Shown piece after piece: positions 42,319 through 54,030 of a stretch of DNA of 64,000 nucleotides. Made by a program: the position numbers and the translations under genes. This DNA is from Xanthostigma xanthostigma. Taxonomy: Eukaryota; Arthropoda; Insecta; Raphidioptera; Raphidiidae. The notes beneath the pieces are model-generated. The model was given only the letters and a program-made list of their open reading frames with translations. It was not told the DNA's origin and did no database searches. The DNA is taken from the NCBI GenBank assembly GCA_963575645.1, contig OY754465.1:56009901-56073900 (forward strand). Reading direction: 5' to 3'. Within the stretch, counting starts at the first letter, position 1. Every line of letters begins with the position of its first letter.

Positions 42319-42347
42319 AGAAGCAAGTGTTCAGAACACTTGCTTCT
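42319..42347. repeat. Perfect 13-bp hairpin
   Basis: AGAAGCAAGTGTT, loop CAG, AACACTTGCTTCT. Isolated; function unknown. Confidence 0.6.
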
Positions 42348-42708
42348 AGAGACTGCTAAATTATTGAGGTTATGTCGTGTGTAGAATTTGTAGAATAGCT
42401 GTCATGCTCATTTTCACAAAAAAAATAGAATGTTTTACTTTCAACGCAATTTTGTTAACAGATGTTTTGTGATCAATATTTCTGTTTTAAATAATCACAA
42501 AGATAAAAGAACTGGTTATGTCTAAAGTGGGCTTAAAATATAGGTTTTTAACAATGTTTCTGATGTACTCAAATTTTTATTATGTTTACGACGTTATTCC
42601 ATATATTCCTTTAATTTTCTATAAGTTGTCAGCTATGTTCGGAAAATCTTTTGAATGGCGTCTTGTCCTTTTTAACGTGAATAAATTTAAAGACTTGATA
42701 GTAGCTAT

Positions 42709-42912
42709 GTTCCAACCTCTCTGCGAACGGTAATGTTATCGTCACAGTCATGCGCAGTATCTAAAACGATACTGTTTTGTATCGGTTTTGTGCGCATGCG
42801 TCGACTTTGCACTGTTTTGTGGCTTAATGGACAGTTCTAGAACCGTTCTAATCTCGGTTGGAACACGTTTTAGCTAATGCGCTGTAATATTATCGTTCGC
42901 AGAGAAATTCGA
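42709..42912. repeat. Foldback MITE related to the GTTCCAAGCAG palindromes
   Basis: Ends TGTTCCAACCTCTCTGCGAA and TTCGCAGAGAAATTCGAAC are inverted. The interior has CGGTAATGTTATCG / CGCTGTAATATTATCG and GCGCATGCG, as in the copies at 15377 and 38828. Confidence 0.5.
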
Positions 42913-42987
42913 ACAGAGCTTTTATAAAGAAGACTCTCTGAATCAACTTAATTTGGTTATTAAAGACTGTCTTTACATGATAATCAT

Positions 42988-43748
42988 CAGTGGCGGATCT
43001 GCAGTTTTGGCCCCCTAGGCCCCAGGCTATGTAGTAAGCACCAGCCGCCTCTTTCTCAGCACCCATCATATAGAGTATAGACTACATAATGAATTTACTT
43101 TATTGCCAACTTTTATCAAAATCGATTCAGTTTAGTTAACAATAAGTTCGTTCCAAGCAGCCGTGAACGGTAACAAAACCGTACACAGTCTTGTTACTGC
43201 GCAAGACTGTCTTGCGCAGAATCGATTTTTGAGCTAGTGCGCAAATTAGTCTTGCGCAGTGGCAAGACTGTGTACGATTTCATTACCGTTCGAGGCTGCT
43301 TGGAACGAACCTTATAATAGCCGCTAATTTGTCATATTTTCCGAGGTTTCAGGGATAATTACACATTTAAATAAAACATTTAATACAGACTATAATATTA
43401 TATATATAAACTCCCTCGAACTCATTTTTGAACTTAGACGTTGCGCGCTATCAACAAAGCTGACGTAAAATCATCTTAGAAGAGCGTTATGTGACCTAAA
43501 CTCAAATTTGTAAAAAAAAAATTCCTTGACAATAGCTCAACATTGTTGGTTTTAATAAGTTGTCTGTTTTAAAAAAAAAAAAAAACAACTGTCCAAATAT
43601 TGATCTAAGTAAATGAGATATTCCGATCACTTTTTTAGGAAGATTATTGTTATACGATGCGGCGCAGTGCGGTCCGCCATAATGTGTTTTGTCACGATTG
43701 GCCGTCCTAGACCCGGGCCTACTGGGCCTTAGGGCAAATCCGCCACTG
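42988..43748. mobile_element. hAT-type nonautonomous element with perfect 8-bp target duplication, hosting a nested MITE
   Basis: Ends CAGTGGCGGATCTGCAG and CAAATCCGCCACTG. Both flanks are ATAATCAT (42980-42987, 43749-43756). A 165-bp palindromic MITE (43146-43310) sits inside it, so that MITE inserted later. No transposase coding remains. Confidence 0.85.
43146..43310. mobile_element. 165-bp palindromic MITE, copy 2 (nested in hAT element)
   Basis: GTTCGTTCCAAGCAGCCG..CGGTAACAAAACCG to CGAGGCTGCTTGGAACGAAC. Exactly the length of copy 1, with very high identity and an inverted centre. Nearly completely self-complementary. Confidence 0.82.
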
Positions 43749-43756
43749 ATAATCAT

Positions 43757-44575
43757 TCAGGCAAACTTTCGAAATCGATATTTTTCTAGGAATACAGATA
43801 AAAATTGTTTTACGCAAACTTGCTTTCATCTGTGTAAAGGTCGCCTGTAATATAGAACATAACTTACAGAAAGTTTTTGGAACAATTTAAAAAATTTTTT
43901 GTTTGTGATAGTATATTTTTAATAGAATGCTGTGAATGTTTTTTTATATATGTAAATTTTATTTTTAATTTCTGAGTACCTATTTACGTATGATATAAAT
44001 GATGAATATTTACAAAATTGGTATTACAATCCAAATTTGTCAAAAAAAAAAAATAAAATAATTGGACACCAAAACATTTTAAACAAAGAAATATATACCG
44101 CGTGTTTGAAATTCACTAAAAATTAAATACAATACTTTGTATTTCTTCGCTCGATTATCTGATAAACTAATACGCCGTTTTTTCAAAACTACATTCGTGT
44201 GTCCCACACAAAAAAAGGTAAATTGTAGGTTTGACATAATATCTACAGTAAAGCTTGGTTGACAATTACTGTCGATTCATAACCAAACTATGAAGTTAAA
44301 ACGTATGACATCGTTATATAATTAGGTGTATATCGAATTATATAATATTTTACCTAGGTTGTCGAGCGTCTATATTCTAAAATCAATCAAATGTACCCCC
44401 TGTCTAATATGCAGCTTTGAGTTGATATTGAAAAAAGACATAATGAACACGTAGTATATTTTCTTTTGAAATGGTTGCCCAAAGTTCACTAAAATTCCTC
44501 ATAAAATAAAATCTTGCCATTTCATTTTCGTGCATAATCATGTCTGAATTTTCTAAACTTAGAGAGTACTTAGAC
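43757..44575. other. AT-rich intergenic spacer
   Basis: No gene or defined repeat recognised. Confidence 0.4.
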
Positions 44576-44765
44576 TTTTTGAAGTGAAACTTTTTTAGCC
44601 GCGTTACGTAAAAAGAAACAACCCCGTCAGGAGTGGGGGAAATGAACCGGAACTGATTGGCTGGCGGGTAGTTATGAAACTCGAACGACTTACGACACGC
44701 CTCTTTTGTTTAGTGTTTACTTTGTTTACCCCTGAAGTTTCACTTCAGATGCGTGAAATTTACAC
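44576..44765. mobile_element. Short element with GAAGTGAAACTT-type ends
   Basis: TTTTTGAAGTGAAACTTTTT..AGCCGCG at the left and CCTGAAGTTTCACTTCAGAT..GCG at the right, 190 bp apart. GC-richer middle, no coding. Same terminus family as 39396. Confidence 0.5.
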
Positions 44766-46030
44766 GCTTATAGTTTGTTTTTTGAATAGTGTACTTATCA
44801 CATTTTGAATGCTTTGACACATGTACAATTAATCACCAAATAATAATTTTTAAAATGATGTTTTTGACATCTGTGCCTTAAATTTTAGTAAAAAATTGAA
44901 TCAGGATAATCAAATGTATGCGTTTTGTAAATTATTTTCTAAGAATATGTAATTTTAATGTATTATGTAAGTACTGTGCAATTTTATTATTAATTTAATG
45001 TAAATCGTACTTTATTATATTATATCATACCAAAGTGGAATCTAACTTAAAAAAAAAATATGACTACTCACACAAGCGCTTGTATGAGCACTTCAGTTGA
45101 GCTTAAAAGTGTGCAATTGATTACAGGTGTGGCCACAATGACGCTTCGGTACGGTAGACTTGATTGAAAATCGCAAATTACTATTCTCTTTGTTAGTAAT
45201 TTAATTACTAGAATATTAAAAACAAGCCAGTACCTATACTCACCTTCAAACTTCAATTTTAAGATTGTATCCGCACAGAATTTGACCCGAGCGAAGCTGG
45301 TAATAATAAATAAGACATCTATTGCTACCAGACTCAGACAACAGTGACTGTTGGAGGCCTTTAATGAATTATAAACTGGCTTGAGTTTAAATATTGACGA
45401 TTTCGTGATGTGATTTGGGGACACTTTTAAAATATACTCAGGATAATTAAAAAATTAGGTAGTTATTGTTAGTTCATATAAAAAAGTAAATACTGTGTGC
45501 CTGAGAGAACTTAAAACCTTAGCACCCGTTCTTAAAACTATAGAAAAACATATTTTCCTGATATTAAAATTGCTTAGTTTGTGGTAGCCTATCTAATACT
45601 GAATTTCTATTATAGTTCCTTTAATGTATGACCGTTTTTTGGTAGGCATCGCGCGTTACATGTTACACAGATCTGCAACAAAAATCGTGTTTTCTTTTTG
45701 ACAGAACCGTCAAGTTTGGGATAGCTGTTGAGACATGGGTCTTAGACAAATTTTTCGTGCAGGAAATTTTGCACTCTACAAAATTGTTAAAACGTAGTTG
45801 CGCTATCATTTGCTTAAAATTGAACTGTCAAAATGTTTTTTAATTCTGTGAAAATCAGCTATTTTATAGAAGTTACGTGCAAAAAAATAAATGTTTCTCG
45901 TGCGTGATGATGCGTCTCTTTCTTCGACGTAATTCCCTGATTTCTCTGATGATAGGATTGGTAGATGTACTTGCATTCAATTTGAATAAAGTATCTCTGT
46001 TTCAAAAACTTTGTCTTTTTCTATGACGTT
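44766..46030. other. Intergenic spacer
   Basis: A 118-codon minus frame at 45068-45424 (NHITKSSIFKLKPVYNSLKA..) shows no family I recognise and no flanking splice logic. Treated as noncoding. Confidence 0.4.
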
Positions 46031-46132
46031 AACATGGGCGTACCCAGCTTTTGGCCCAGGAGGGGGCGAATTAGAAATTTCTTAAGCTGGGTCCCCCGTG
46101 CTTATTTTGCCCTCCTGGATACGCCAGTGCTT
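46030..46132. repeat. Small hAT-like MITE
   Basis: GGGCGTACCCAGC..GGCCCAGGAGGGGGC and TTGCCCTCCTGGATACGCCA form inverted ends; the centre has AAGCTGGGTCCCCC. No convincing target duplication. Confidence 0.45.
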
Positions 46133-46347
46133 ACGGCGTAAAAAAAAGACAGAAGTATATGTTTGCACCCTAATAGTTCGATTGCGATTTTATTCCTATG
46201 CTCAGTATAGAATAAAAGTTTATGGCATAGCCTATGGTTTCGCGGTATTCCCGTTGTTAGATGTACTCTCTGCTTAGACATTATTTCGTTGGACGCAGTA
46301 TAATTACCGCGTGGAAAACGATACCCAAGGTAACTAATTTTTGACTA

Positions 46348-47061
46348 TCTAATATATATAAAATTCTCGTGTCACAGTTTTTGTTGCCGAACTCCTCCGA
46401 AACGGCTTGACCGATTTTGATGAAATTTTTTGTGCTTATCCGGTATCTATGAGAATCGACCAACATCTATTTTTCATCCCCCTAAATGTTAGGGGTAGTC
46501 CACCCCTAAATTTTTTTTCTTCCTTTAATTATAATTATTAAAGACACGAATTTTTTTTTAAATTCGTATCCATGGTTTTAAAATATAAACAGCCTTATGT
46601 ATGATTTGAAAAAATTCTGTCAAAAATTAAAAAAACATTGATTTATAATAAACCATTGTGCGAGTCATTAGGATCAGTTTTTCTGACAATTTTATTGACA
46701 AAAATATATAATTATAATTCAATAAATTTATTGAATTATAATTATATATTGTCAATATAATTGTTAGAAAAATTGGTCGATAATTTATTTATTGAAGAGT
46801 ACTCTGTACTAATCAGACGTTAATCAAAGATTCAAATATCCCTATTCGTTCTTTTGCACCGGGCACGACGGCGCAGCCGGAGTGCTCGACATACACACAT
46901 ATACGTCCATGTATATTTTAAAATAAATAAAATAGATAGATAGATGTTCCAATTAAATTGTTTTATTATTTCACTTTATACGTAGCGAAGCACGTACAGG
47001 GCCGCTATATATATATATATATTATACTGTTAGGCGGTACGAAGTTCGCCGGGTCCGCTAG
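46348..47061 (+). mobile_element. Chimeric Helitron-like element
   Basis: Starts A|TCTAATATATATAAAATT and ends GGTACGAAGTTCGCCGGGTC then CGCTAG|T. About 50 bp before the end it also carries the family-2 tail ACGTAGCGAAGCACGTACAG GGCCGCT (46980-47007), followed by a (TA)n run instead of CTAG. It therefore combines tails of two families. Confidence 0.6.
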
Positions 47062-47394
47062 TAAACATATAATTATGTAATTATTGAGATGTGTAACATG
47101 CCACGTATTAAATTGTTGTTTAATTCAGGATTAAAAACTAACTTTACAGAACTTTATAAAAACTTATATATATGCAATAAGAGTATAGAAGATTGTGTCT
47201 TAATTAAGTTACAAAAAATAATTATGAAGTCTGTGATATTTCTCTACATTCTGTGACTTCCATCAGATACTTTTTTTGTTTCGAATGAAAAAAAAATGCT
47301 TTAGGAAATTTTGGAATGTTATTGCTTTTTTATTGCGAATCTAGTGTATATAAATTGTAAATGACAAATAAATAAATTGTTTTTATTAAATTAT

Positions 47395-47475
47395 CAATGT
47401 ACTTTTTTATTTCTTTGAAATAGTGACTTTTATGGAAGCGAGCATTGTCATGCTGGAGGAATTTTAGAAAAAAAC
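47395..47475 (-). pseudogene. Degenerate mariner transposase scrap
   Basis: Minus strand reads FFLKFLQHDNARFHKSHYFK. 'LQHDNARxH' is the block around the second catalytic Asp of mariner transposases. Flanking sequence is not recognisable. Confidence 0.45.
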
Positions 47476-47507
47476 GTAGTCTATTATAAAATATTTTTAA
47501 CAAAAAA

Positions 47508-47727
47508 TTTGAACCGACTTCAAAATATGCACTAAAAAGTAAGAAATACTTAATTATTATTGTTATTTTTGGGGTCGGTGTCACATCGGAATTCGAAAGT
47601 AGCAATTTAAATCTTACATGTCTCTAGTTCTCGGAATAGATTTCATTTTGGCTGACTCCGACTCCAAAAATAACAATAATTATCTATTATTTTTTTTTTT
47701 TAGTGCATATTTTGAAGTCGGTTCAAT
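47508..47727. repeat. Foldback MITE
   Basis: Inverted ends TTGAACCGACTTCAAAATAT and its complement (to 47726), extending through GCACTAAAAA and a TTATTATTGTTATTTTTGG / CCAAAAATAACAATAATTA segment. Confidence 0.65.
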
Positions 47728-47735
47728 TTTTTTTT

Positions 47736-48008
47736 TTAATATTTTATTTTTCTCTTTTTAGTGTTAGATAAAGTATTGCAATGGGTAGGCCAAGTATGCG
47801 TGCCTTTGAAATTTGAGAGTTTCCCTCGATTTCTCCGGATTCCACCATCAGATCCTGACTTGGTTTCGATGGGACCACCTCGGAAGTGCACTCTTTCGAA
47901 TAAAAAAAAATTTTGAAAATCGGTCCATAATTGACGGAGAAATCGGTGAACATACATAAAAAAAAATATACATAGAACCTCCTCCTTTTTTGAAGTTGGT
48001 TAAAAAAT
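47736..48008 (+). repeat. Lepidopteran-type retroelement tail
   Basis: Contains AAAATCGGTCCATAATTGAC, GGAGAAATCGGTGAACATAC and ends AGAACCTCCTCCTTTTTTGA..GTTGGTTAAAAAA, a very common 3' tail in Lepidoptera (family knowledge). Confidence 0.6.
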
Positions 48009-48580
48009 ATTAGTATTTTCTTGTATTGCCATCTAATTCTGAGTTAAGTTAAAAATTTCATTATAATGATCCTGGAAGGTACACATCAGCGACCTCTCGC
48101 CCTTTCACCACCGGTCTTCTTTAGCCGAGCGCACTGTATATTAGAAGTTTAAAGGTAGATATACATTTAGGTGACTGCTCCCTATACATTCATAATATGT
48201 GATTGTGACTTTTAAATAAGAGCAACTTGTTTAAAATAAAATTAAGATGAGTTTCATGTCTCGACCAGGCACCGTTCTACGCTCCGAATCGTTTTTTGTG
48301 GGATATCAACACGTGACTTGGTTACATTTTTACATGAAAGGTTTGTGATGGAATCTCTTTTGTCAAATGCCTTTGCTATAGTGGAACACCTACCTAATAA
48401 TGTTTGCTGTTAGAAATGTCACTTTGTATAAAGTTCAAAGTAATTTATGCAAATTAAAATTGACAGAAAATCGGTCGAAAAGAAGCCTATCTACGTAATA
48501 ATTAAAGTTAAACCTAGCATTAAACAAACGAGATATTTTTTTGTACTTTAAACTCAACCGGAAGTGGACATGCATTTTTT

Positions 48581-49637
48581 TTAACTTCCCGCTTAAAAAA
48601 AAAAAAAAAATTTTTTTTTTCAAAAATCGGGAAGTTATTGGTTTCACCCCGATTTTCGAAAATCGAGTTTTCGCCAGATCTCGACGTTTTGAGGTCCTAG
48701 GAAGCTATTGAAACTATTTTAGCGATGATGTCCGTAGAGCTGTATGTGTGTGTGTATGTATGTATGTATGTAAACCTTTTATATCTTTTGAACGGAGTGT
48801 CCGACTGAAACGCGGTTTGCGGCATCTGACGTGATCTTGGTGAACTTAGACTTCCTGAAAATTTGAAACGATTCGGCCAAAAAAATTTTGAGAAATCTTA
48901 AAAAAACAAGTTTCAAAAATTTTTAAAAATTTGTTTTTGTAAAATATTTTCTAAACTACTAAACCGAATAATTCCAAAATCTAATCAGCTCTTCTCCTTA
49001 ACAAACTGCGTCGATTTCCGCAAACCGCATCAAAATCGGTTCATTTGTTCACGAGATACCGTGAACGACCAATCGTAAAAAAGTGTTTTTTTAAAATGAC
49101 TCTTAAAATTGTTATCAGATCGATTTTTTTGTAATAAATTACTTTCTTAGGCTAAAAAAACTGCGTCGATTTCCGCAAACCAGATCAAAATTGGTTCATT
49201 TGTTCATGAGATAACGTGAACGAAAAATTAGGAAAAAAGCAATATTTTATAATTACTCGTAAAATTCTTATCAAACCGATTTTTTTGTAATAATTTACTT
49301 TCTTAGGTTAAAAAAACTGCGTCGATCGCCGCAAACCGCATCAAAATCGGCTTATTTGTTCACGAGATATCGTGAACGAAAAATTTGTAAAAAAGTGTTT
49401 TTTTTTAAATTGCTCGTAAAATTCCTATGAGATCGATTTTTCTGTAATAAATTACTTTTTTAGGTTAAAAAATCGCGTGGACTGCCGCAAATCGCATCAA
49501 AATCGGTATATTTGTTCATGAGATATCGTGAACAGTGTTTTTTTTTTTGAGCTCGAAGAGCTAAAAAATAAACTTCTTGCTATATTTTATATATTTTTGA
49601 GCGTTTTGAACTCGAAACTAGCGGGAAGTTACAGGGA
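48581..49637. mobile_element. Element with AACTTCCCGCT inverted ends and four ~150-bp internal tandem units
   Basis: AACTTCCCGCTTAAAAA at the left, AGCGGGAAGTTA at the right. Units beginning CTGCGTCGATTTCCGCAAAC occur near 49016, 49161, 49317 and 49473, each with TTTGTTCACGAGATA..GTGAACG. A GT/TATG microsatellite lies at 48745-48770. Non-coding. Confidence 0.65.
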
Positions 49638-50516
49638 TGGCCTGCAGGGTCAAACTTCTTTTCAAATTTTTTTAAATGGCAACATATATGTTTTTTACAT
49701 TTTCGGTATGTCCATTTTTGCTATATATAAATTCGTATAAAATTTTCTGAAGGTTACATAAGGAAATATTCGAGAAAAACGTTATCAATTTATAAATAAA
49801 ATACACAGTAATAATTATTTTTCATGAACTCCACACATGTGTAAATTATTAATTTCTCGAATATTTTTTATACAATAACCTTATGAAAATTTTATATGAA
49901 ATAATAGAGAAAAAAAAGGAAATTTCTAAAATGAAAACAAAAATATGTTGCCATTTGAAAAAAAAATGTATGTACACTTTCGGTTAAATTTGAAGTACAA
50001 AAAAATATATCTCAGCAGTTTTCGATAGTAAATCTCGAGTTGAACAAAAAACTATTAAAACTTTTTTTTGTATCTAGTACGAAACACGAATAATTCACTG
50101 TTACCACTTTCGGTGAACGCCTATACACTGTGTACAGATAACTGAAAAATACACTAAATACTAATAACGAAATATTTCACATACGCGCTTTTGCCTTTTA
50201 AGCACGGATATACGAAGCTTTATTAATTCCGAAGCTAGAGGTACTTAAGATGTGACGACACTACACGCGTATGTTTGCGTTTCATGCCAAGTGAGCCGTA
50301 AACACAAGGTCTTATAATAATATTGTAAGTAGTTTAACACCCTCGGGAGTCTACATACTGCCCTTCTGACGTAAAACATATCCTGATTGCATCAGACACT
50401 GCGTGTTTACCTATGTGTATATTGAGAATGATGTAACAATGACAGAACACACTACTGACTCTTGTGAAATGTAATGTAAACAACAGCTTTATCTCCATGT
50501 TATTAATAATACCAAT
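49638..50516. other. Intergenic spacer
   Basis: AT-rich, noncoding. An imperfect inverted repeat of ACATATATGTTTTTTAC / AAAAATATGTTGCCATTT-type sequence around 49675-49960 suggests another decayed foldback. Confidence 0.35.
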
Positions 50517-50731
50517 AAATATAGTTTAAAAAAAAACTAGAAAACACGCTTTATATCGAACTAAAAAGTAAAAAATATTTTTTTTAAAATAAGATTAAAA
50601 CGCGTGGGGCGCTCGATGTATGAAAATGTGGAACAAAGCGCCCCACGCTTTTTAAGCTTATTTAAAAAAAAATATTTTTTACTTTTTAGTTCGATATAAA
50701 GCGTGTTTTCTAGTTTTTTTTAAACTATATT
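50517..50731. repeat. Foldback MITE, copy 1 (GCGCCCCACGC centre)
   Basis: About 95-bp arms: TAGTTTAAAAAAAAACTAGA..CACGCTTTATATCGAACTAA and the complement. The centre GGGGCGCTCGATGTATGAAA..GAACAAAGCGCCCC is near-identical to copy 2 (59471-59690). Confidence 0.8.
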
Positions 50732-50789
50732 TATTTTCCACTTTTTAGTTCGATTTATTGTCAAAAATTTGCCGAAAAAAAATTTTTTT

Positions 50790-50885
50790 CCGGCGTGGAC
50801 GGGATTAGAACCCACGACCCGTGATGCCGAGAGTTGACGTCAGCGAAGACCCGTGCCGACCGCACGGCTGCCAGTGTACTTACTG
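50790..50885 (-). repeat. tRNA-like SINE head
   Basis: Minus strand carries CGGGTCGTGGGTTCTAATCC (B-box GGGTTCTAATCCC, 50813-50801) preceded by CAACTCTCGGCATCA and CAGCCGTGCGGTCGGC. It lacks a full cloverleaf that I can close, so I call it tRNA-derived rather than a tRNA gene. Followed by an (ATAC)n run at 50945. Confidence 0.5.
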
Positions 50886-51414
50886 CGCTGGCATATTATA
50901 CCGCTATATAAACGACTTGCTTTAGTCCAAATGAAAGTTACAAACATACATACATACATACAAACTTACAAGTGAAGTTAATATAAAGCGTGTAAAAATG
51001 TAGTGCGTCACAGTATCAAGAAGGCGTTCACAAATTACGCGAGGCAAATTTTACGTGTTACGTTCAACAGATGGCGCTCCCATCGCCGCAAAATATTTAG
51101 TATAGCGTGTGTTGCTTTAATGTCCAACAGATGACGCTTTTTTTCCACAAATGCATATTTTTACCTGTCATAGGTGTGACATCTATAAGATAATAGATAT
51201 AGAAAAACACACGCGTATTCGAATGCAAAGTTGTGTCAAAATTTCAAAGCAATCGGTGAAGAACTTTCGGAGATCTAATATTTTGAACAAACGAACATTT
51301 ACATTTTTATTTACATATATAGATTTCCATGTTATTCTCTTTGAAACGTGGAAATGGAAGTGCCTACACCTCGCAAATATCGATATTTATTTGGATAGAC
51401 TATATACTTACATT

Positions 51415-51935
51415 TTTAGGATTCCGTACATAAAAAGGAAACAAGGAACCCTTATAGGATCACTTTATTGTCTGTCTGTCAAGATTCTTGGAAATCAAAA
51501 CAGATAGGGTACTTCCCGTTGACCTAGAATCATGAAATTTGGAAAGAAGCAATGTCTTATAGCACAAGTAAAAGGAAAAATCCTAAAACCGTGCATACAC
51601 AGTAACAGTACAAGTATCCGCTACCGGTGCATTTATACAGCACATGAGAACTCTCGCATACAACACGGTACGACAACTAGGCTATCAGATATAGCCACGA
51701 GCAGTCTGGCCACGAGGTACAATACAGTTCAGTAGTCCATTTGAACTCATTGCAATTACACGCTTAGTTCGCAAAGTGATCGCGACGTTTGTCGATGTAT
51801 GGCGACAGCAGTTTTCCAACGACTAAGCGGGAAAAATCTTCAAGAGTCAATTCCCGTGATGGACGAACTATTTACATACCTACAAGTTTGTACGGAACCC
51901 TCGGTGCGCGAGTCCGACTCGCACTTGGTCGGTTT
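51415..51935 (+). repeat. Lepidopteran-type dispersed repeat
   Basis: GGATTCCGTACATAAAAAGG..GTCTGTCTGTCAAGATTC..TACCTACAAGTTTGTACGGA..GTCCGACTCGCACTTGGTCG then poly-T. Partial minus copy at 29255-29470; tail also at 435-490. Confidence 0.65.
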
Positions 51936-51961
51936 TTTTTTTCTAAGAGATTAACATCTAG

Positions 51962-53073
51962 TGCAGGCCCGGCAAGTATAGTGGGTTGAGTGGGTAGCAT
52001 GACCCACTCGAAAAATCCCGAGTAGGAAAATACCCACTCGAAATAATCGAACATCATATATCATTAACTATTTTTTTTTTTTTTTTATTATGAGGCTTCG
52101 GCAGAAAGGCCATTAGCTCTAGGTATGAAGTAGATTGCTGAAAGTAACGAGGATCATTAACTATGTCGTCTGCTAATCACGATACCAGGATCATCCTGTT
52201 CAAACGAACAAAGTTTTTCTGTCCTTCGACGACTGAAAACGTATCTAAGATCAACAATGCCGCAAAATCGTCTCAACAACGCCGCTCTCTTACATATTTA
52301 TTCGGATATGACCGACGAGCTCGATCTGGAGAAACTGATAAATGAGCTTATTTCGCGAAATTCGAAACGTGCAAGTGTTTTTGCTTTGCGAGAATGAGTT
52401 TCCTTTGGCAAAATGACATGATTTTTATGACATTAATTATTATAAATATGAACAAAGAACACATAAAAAACAATTAGGCTTTTGAAAAAAAAAAATTATC
52501 GATTTTTTTATTGTATTTTAAAACTTTATTATAAATAATATTGATAATCGATGCGAAAAACTTTCAAAAAACTTTTTTTAAATTAATTATAAGCAATTTA
52601 AAATTGATAAAATATTTTAAAAAATCACGTGACTGCAAATGCATCAAAATTGTTTTTGACAGTTGTGACGTCATAATGGTAAAATGTATATACGCAGTAT
52701 ACTATCAATGGCTTCTACATGTGTATTGACTAAAACATTATGACGTCACATTATGTTCGGGAAATGTCGGCGCGTTCTCGGAACTGGGTATAAAAATTTA
52801 TTTTTAATTTGATATAACTTTTGAATTATAACGAAAATAAAAAAAAGAAAAATAGTTTTGTTATAAAACTTATATACGATCTTTCCATTTATGACAAAAA
52901 AAAATTTCATTTAAAAGCCCAATTGTAGCAATTTCTCGTGATTTGAATATCTATGAAAATTATATTTTGAAAATTTTTCCTGATCCATATACGTTTTTGC
53001 CTACCCCCCCCCCTGTTCCCGCTAATAATTAATCAATTACCCACTCGGGCCGGACATGACCTATCGGGCCTGA
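51962..53073. mobile_element. Possible hAT-like element (CAGGCCCGG ends)
   Basis: Left CAGGCCCGGCAAGTATAG..GAGTGGGTAGCATGACC; right ..TTACCCACTCGGGCCGG..ATCGGGCCTG. The left flank ATCTAGTG resembles TTCTAGTG on the right, offset by two bases. The interior (e.g. MSSANHDTRIILFKRTKFFC at 52163) has no firm transposase similarity. Confidence 0.45.
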
Positions 53074-53099
53074 ATTCTAGTGTCTTTGTTCTTCGAAAT

Positions 53100-53380
53100 C
53101 TCTCTCAAATTGTTTCTCGGCCAGGCATTCTAATTTTGGTATTGCATGCACTTATCCAGTCAATTATTTTGTATGCTATTTTAAATATGGGGTCATTCTC
53201 CGCGTGTAAATCAATTGGTTTACAAAGAAGCGCGCTGCAACAAACATTCGAACTTCTCTTCAGATTGCAAATTGCTGAAATAGCACCACAGTGTTTAGAT
53301 CTGATTAGATTTTGGAGTCAAACGATAAAAAAATTCAAGATTCAGAAATTCTTCTGTAATCTATACCTAGGTACCTACTA
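53100..53380 (+). pseudogene. Possible LINE reverse-transcriptase C-terminal scrap
   Basis: Frame LHALIQSIILYAILNMGSFS ACKSIGLQRSALQQTF resembles the 'ES-x-L-x-YG-x-x-x-WG ... LQ-x-x-A-x-R' region after the RT domain of jockey/CR1-type LINEs. The match is weak and isolated. Confidence 0.3.
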
Positions 53381-53600
53381 AAATTATAAAGAGGTAAAGT
53401 TTGTAAGTTTGGATGTAAGAGGTAATCTCCGAAACTACTCATCATATTTGATTTTTTTTTCACTAATATTTATAATGGACCTTCAGGAAGGACATAGGCT
53501 ATATATTATTATCGCGTTAAAATAAACGCGCTTTTCGTGGTGACCAATTTTGCAACGACAAAAAAACGGTGACAATCTACAAATTCGGGAGAACGGATCG
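53375..53600 (+). repeat. Helitron-like 5' fragment
   Basis: CTACTAAAATTATAAAGAGG..GACCTTCAGGAAGGACATAG..GCGCTTTTCGTGGTGACCAA. The second copy is at 59690-59925. Confidence 0.5.
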
Positions 53601-53794
53601 GGTTGCTAATTAGGTAGTACAAATGAAGACTGTGTTCTAGGAATACTTTACACCTTAATCAGCGGTTAAATTATAATCCATAACTATGATGGTGCAATCG
53701 GAGAGATTGTTTACATGTACTACAAGTTGCATATTATTATTATGTCTATATACAGCTGTGGAATAAAGCGGATTACCTTACAGGTATGGCTTTT

Positions 53795-54030
53795 TTACTA
53801 TTCCAACCCACAAGTGGGGAATGGTACTAGTTTAGGTCAAAAATCACTTTTCAAAAATTTTACAATATCTTTCCGTTTTGAGGTCCCCCGAATCACAAAT
53901 ACATATTTTTGAAAAAACTCTGTGCGTCTGTTAGTCTGTTTGTTAGTCTGTTAGTCTGTGAACACGATACAGGTCAAACGGATGAGCTGATTGAAACCAA
54001 ATTTTGGGAGGATGTTTGATATGCAAATAT
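53795..54030 (+). repeat. Interspersed repeat, inverted partner of 1830-2045
   Basis: ACAAGTGGGGAATGGTACTA..TTTTGAGGTCCCCCGAATCA..GATACAGGTCAAACGGATGA. Contains TTAGTCTG microrepeats. Confidence 0.6.

Noticed and set aside
45068-45424. 118-codon minus frame
   Set aside because: No recognisable domain, splice context or repeat family; length is possible by chance in AT-rich DNA on this scale.
50790-50885. Functional tRNA gene
   Set aside because: B box present, but no closable cloverleaf or acceptor stem; better explained as a tRNA-derived repeat.
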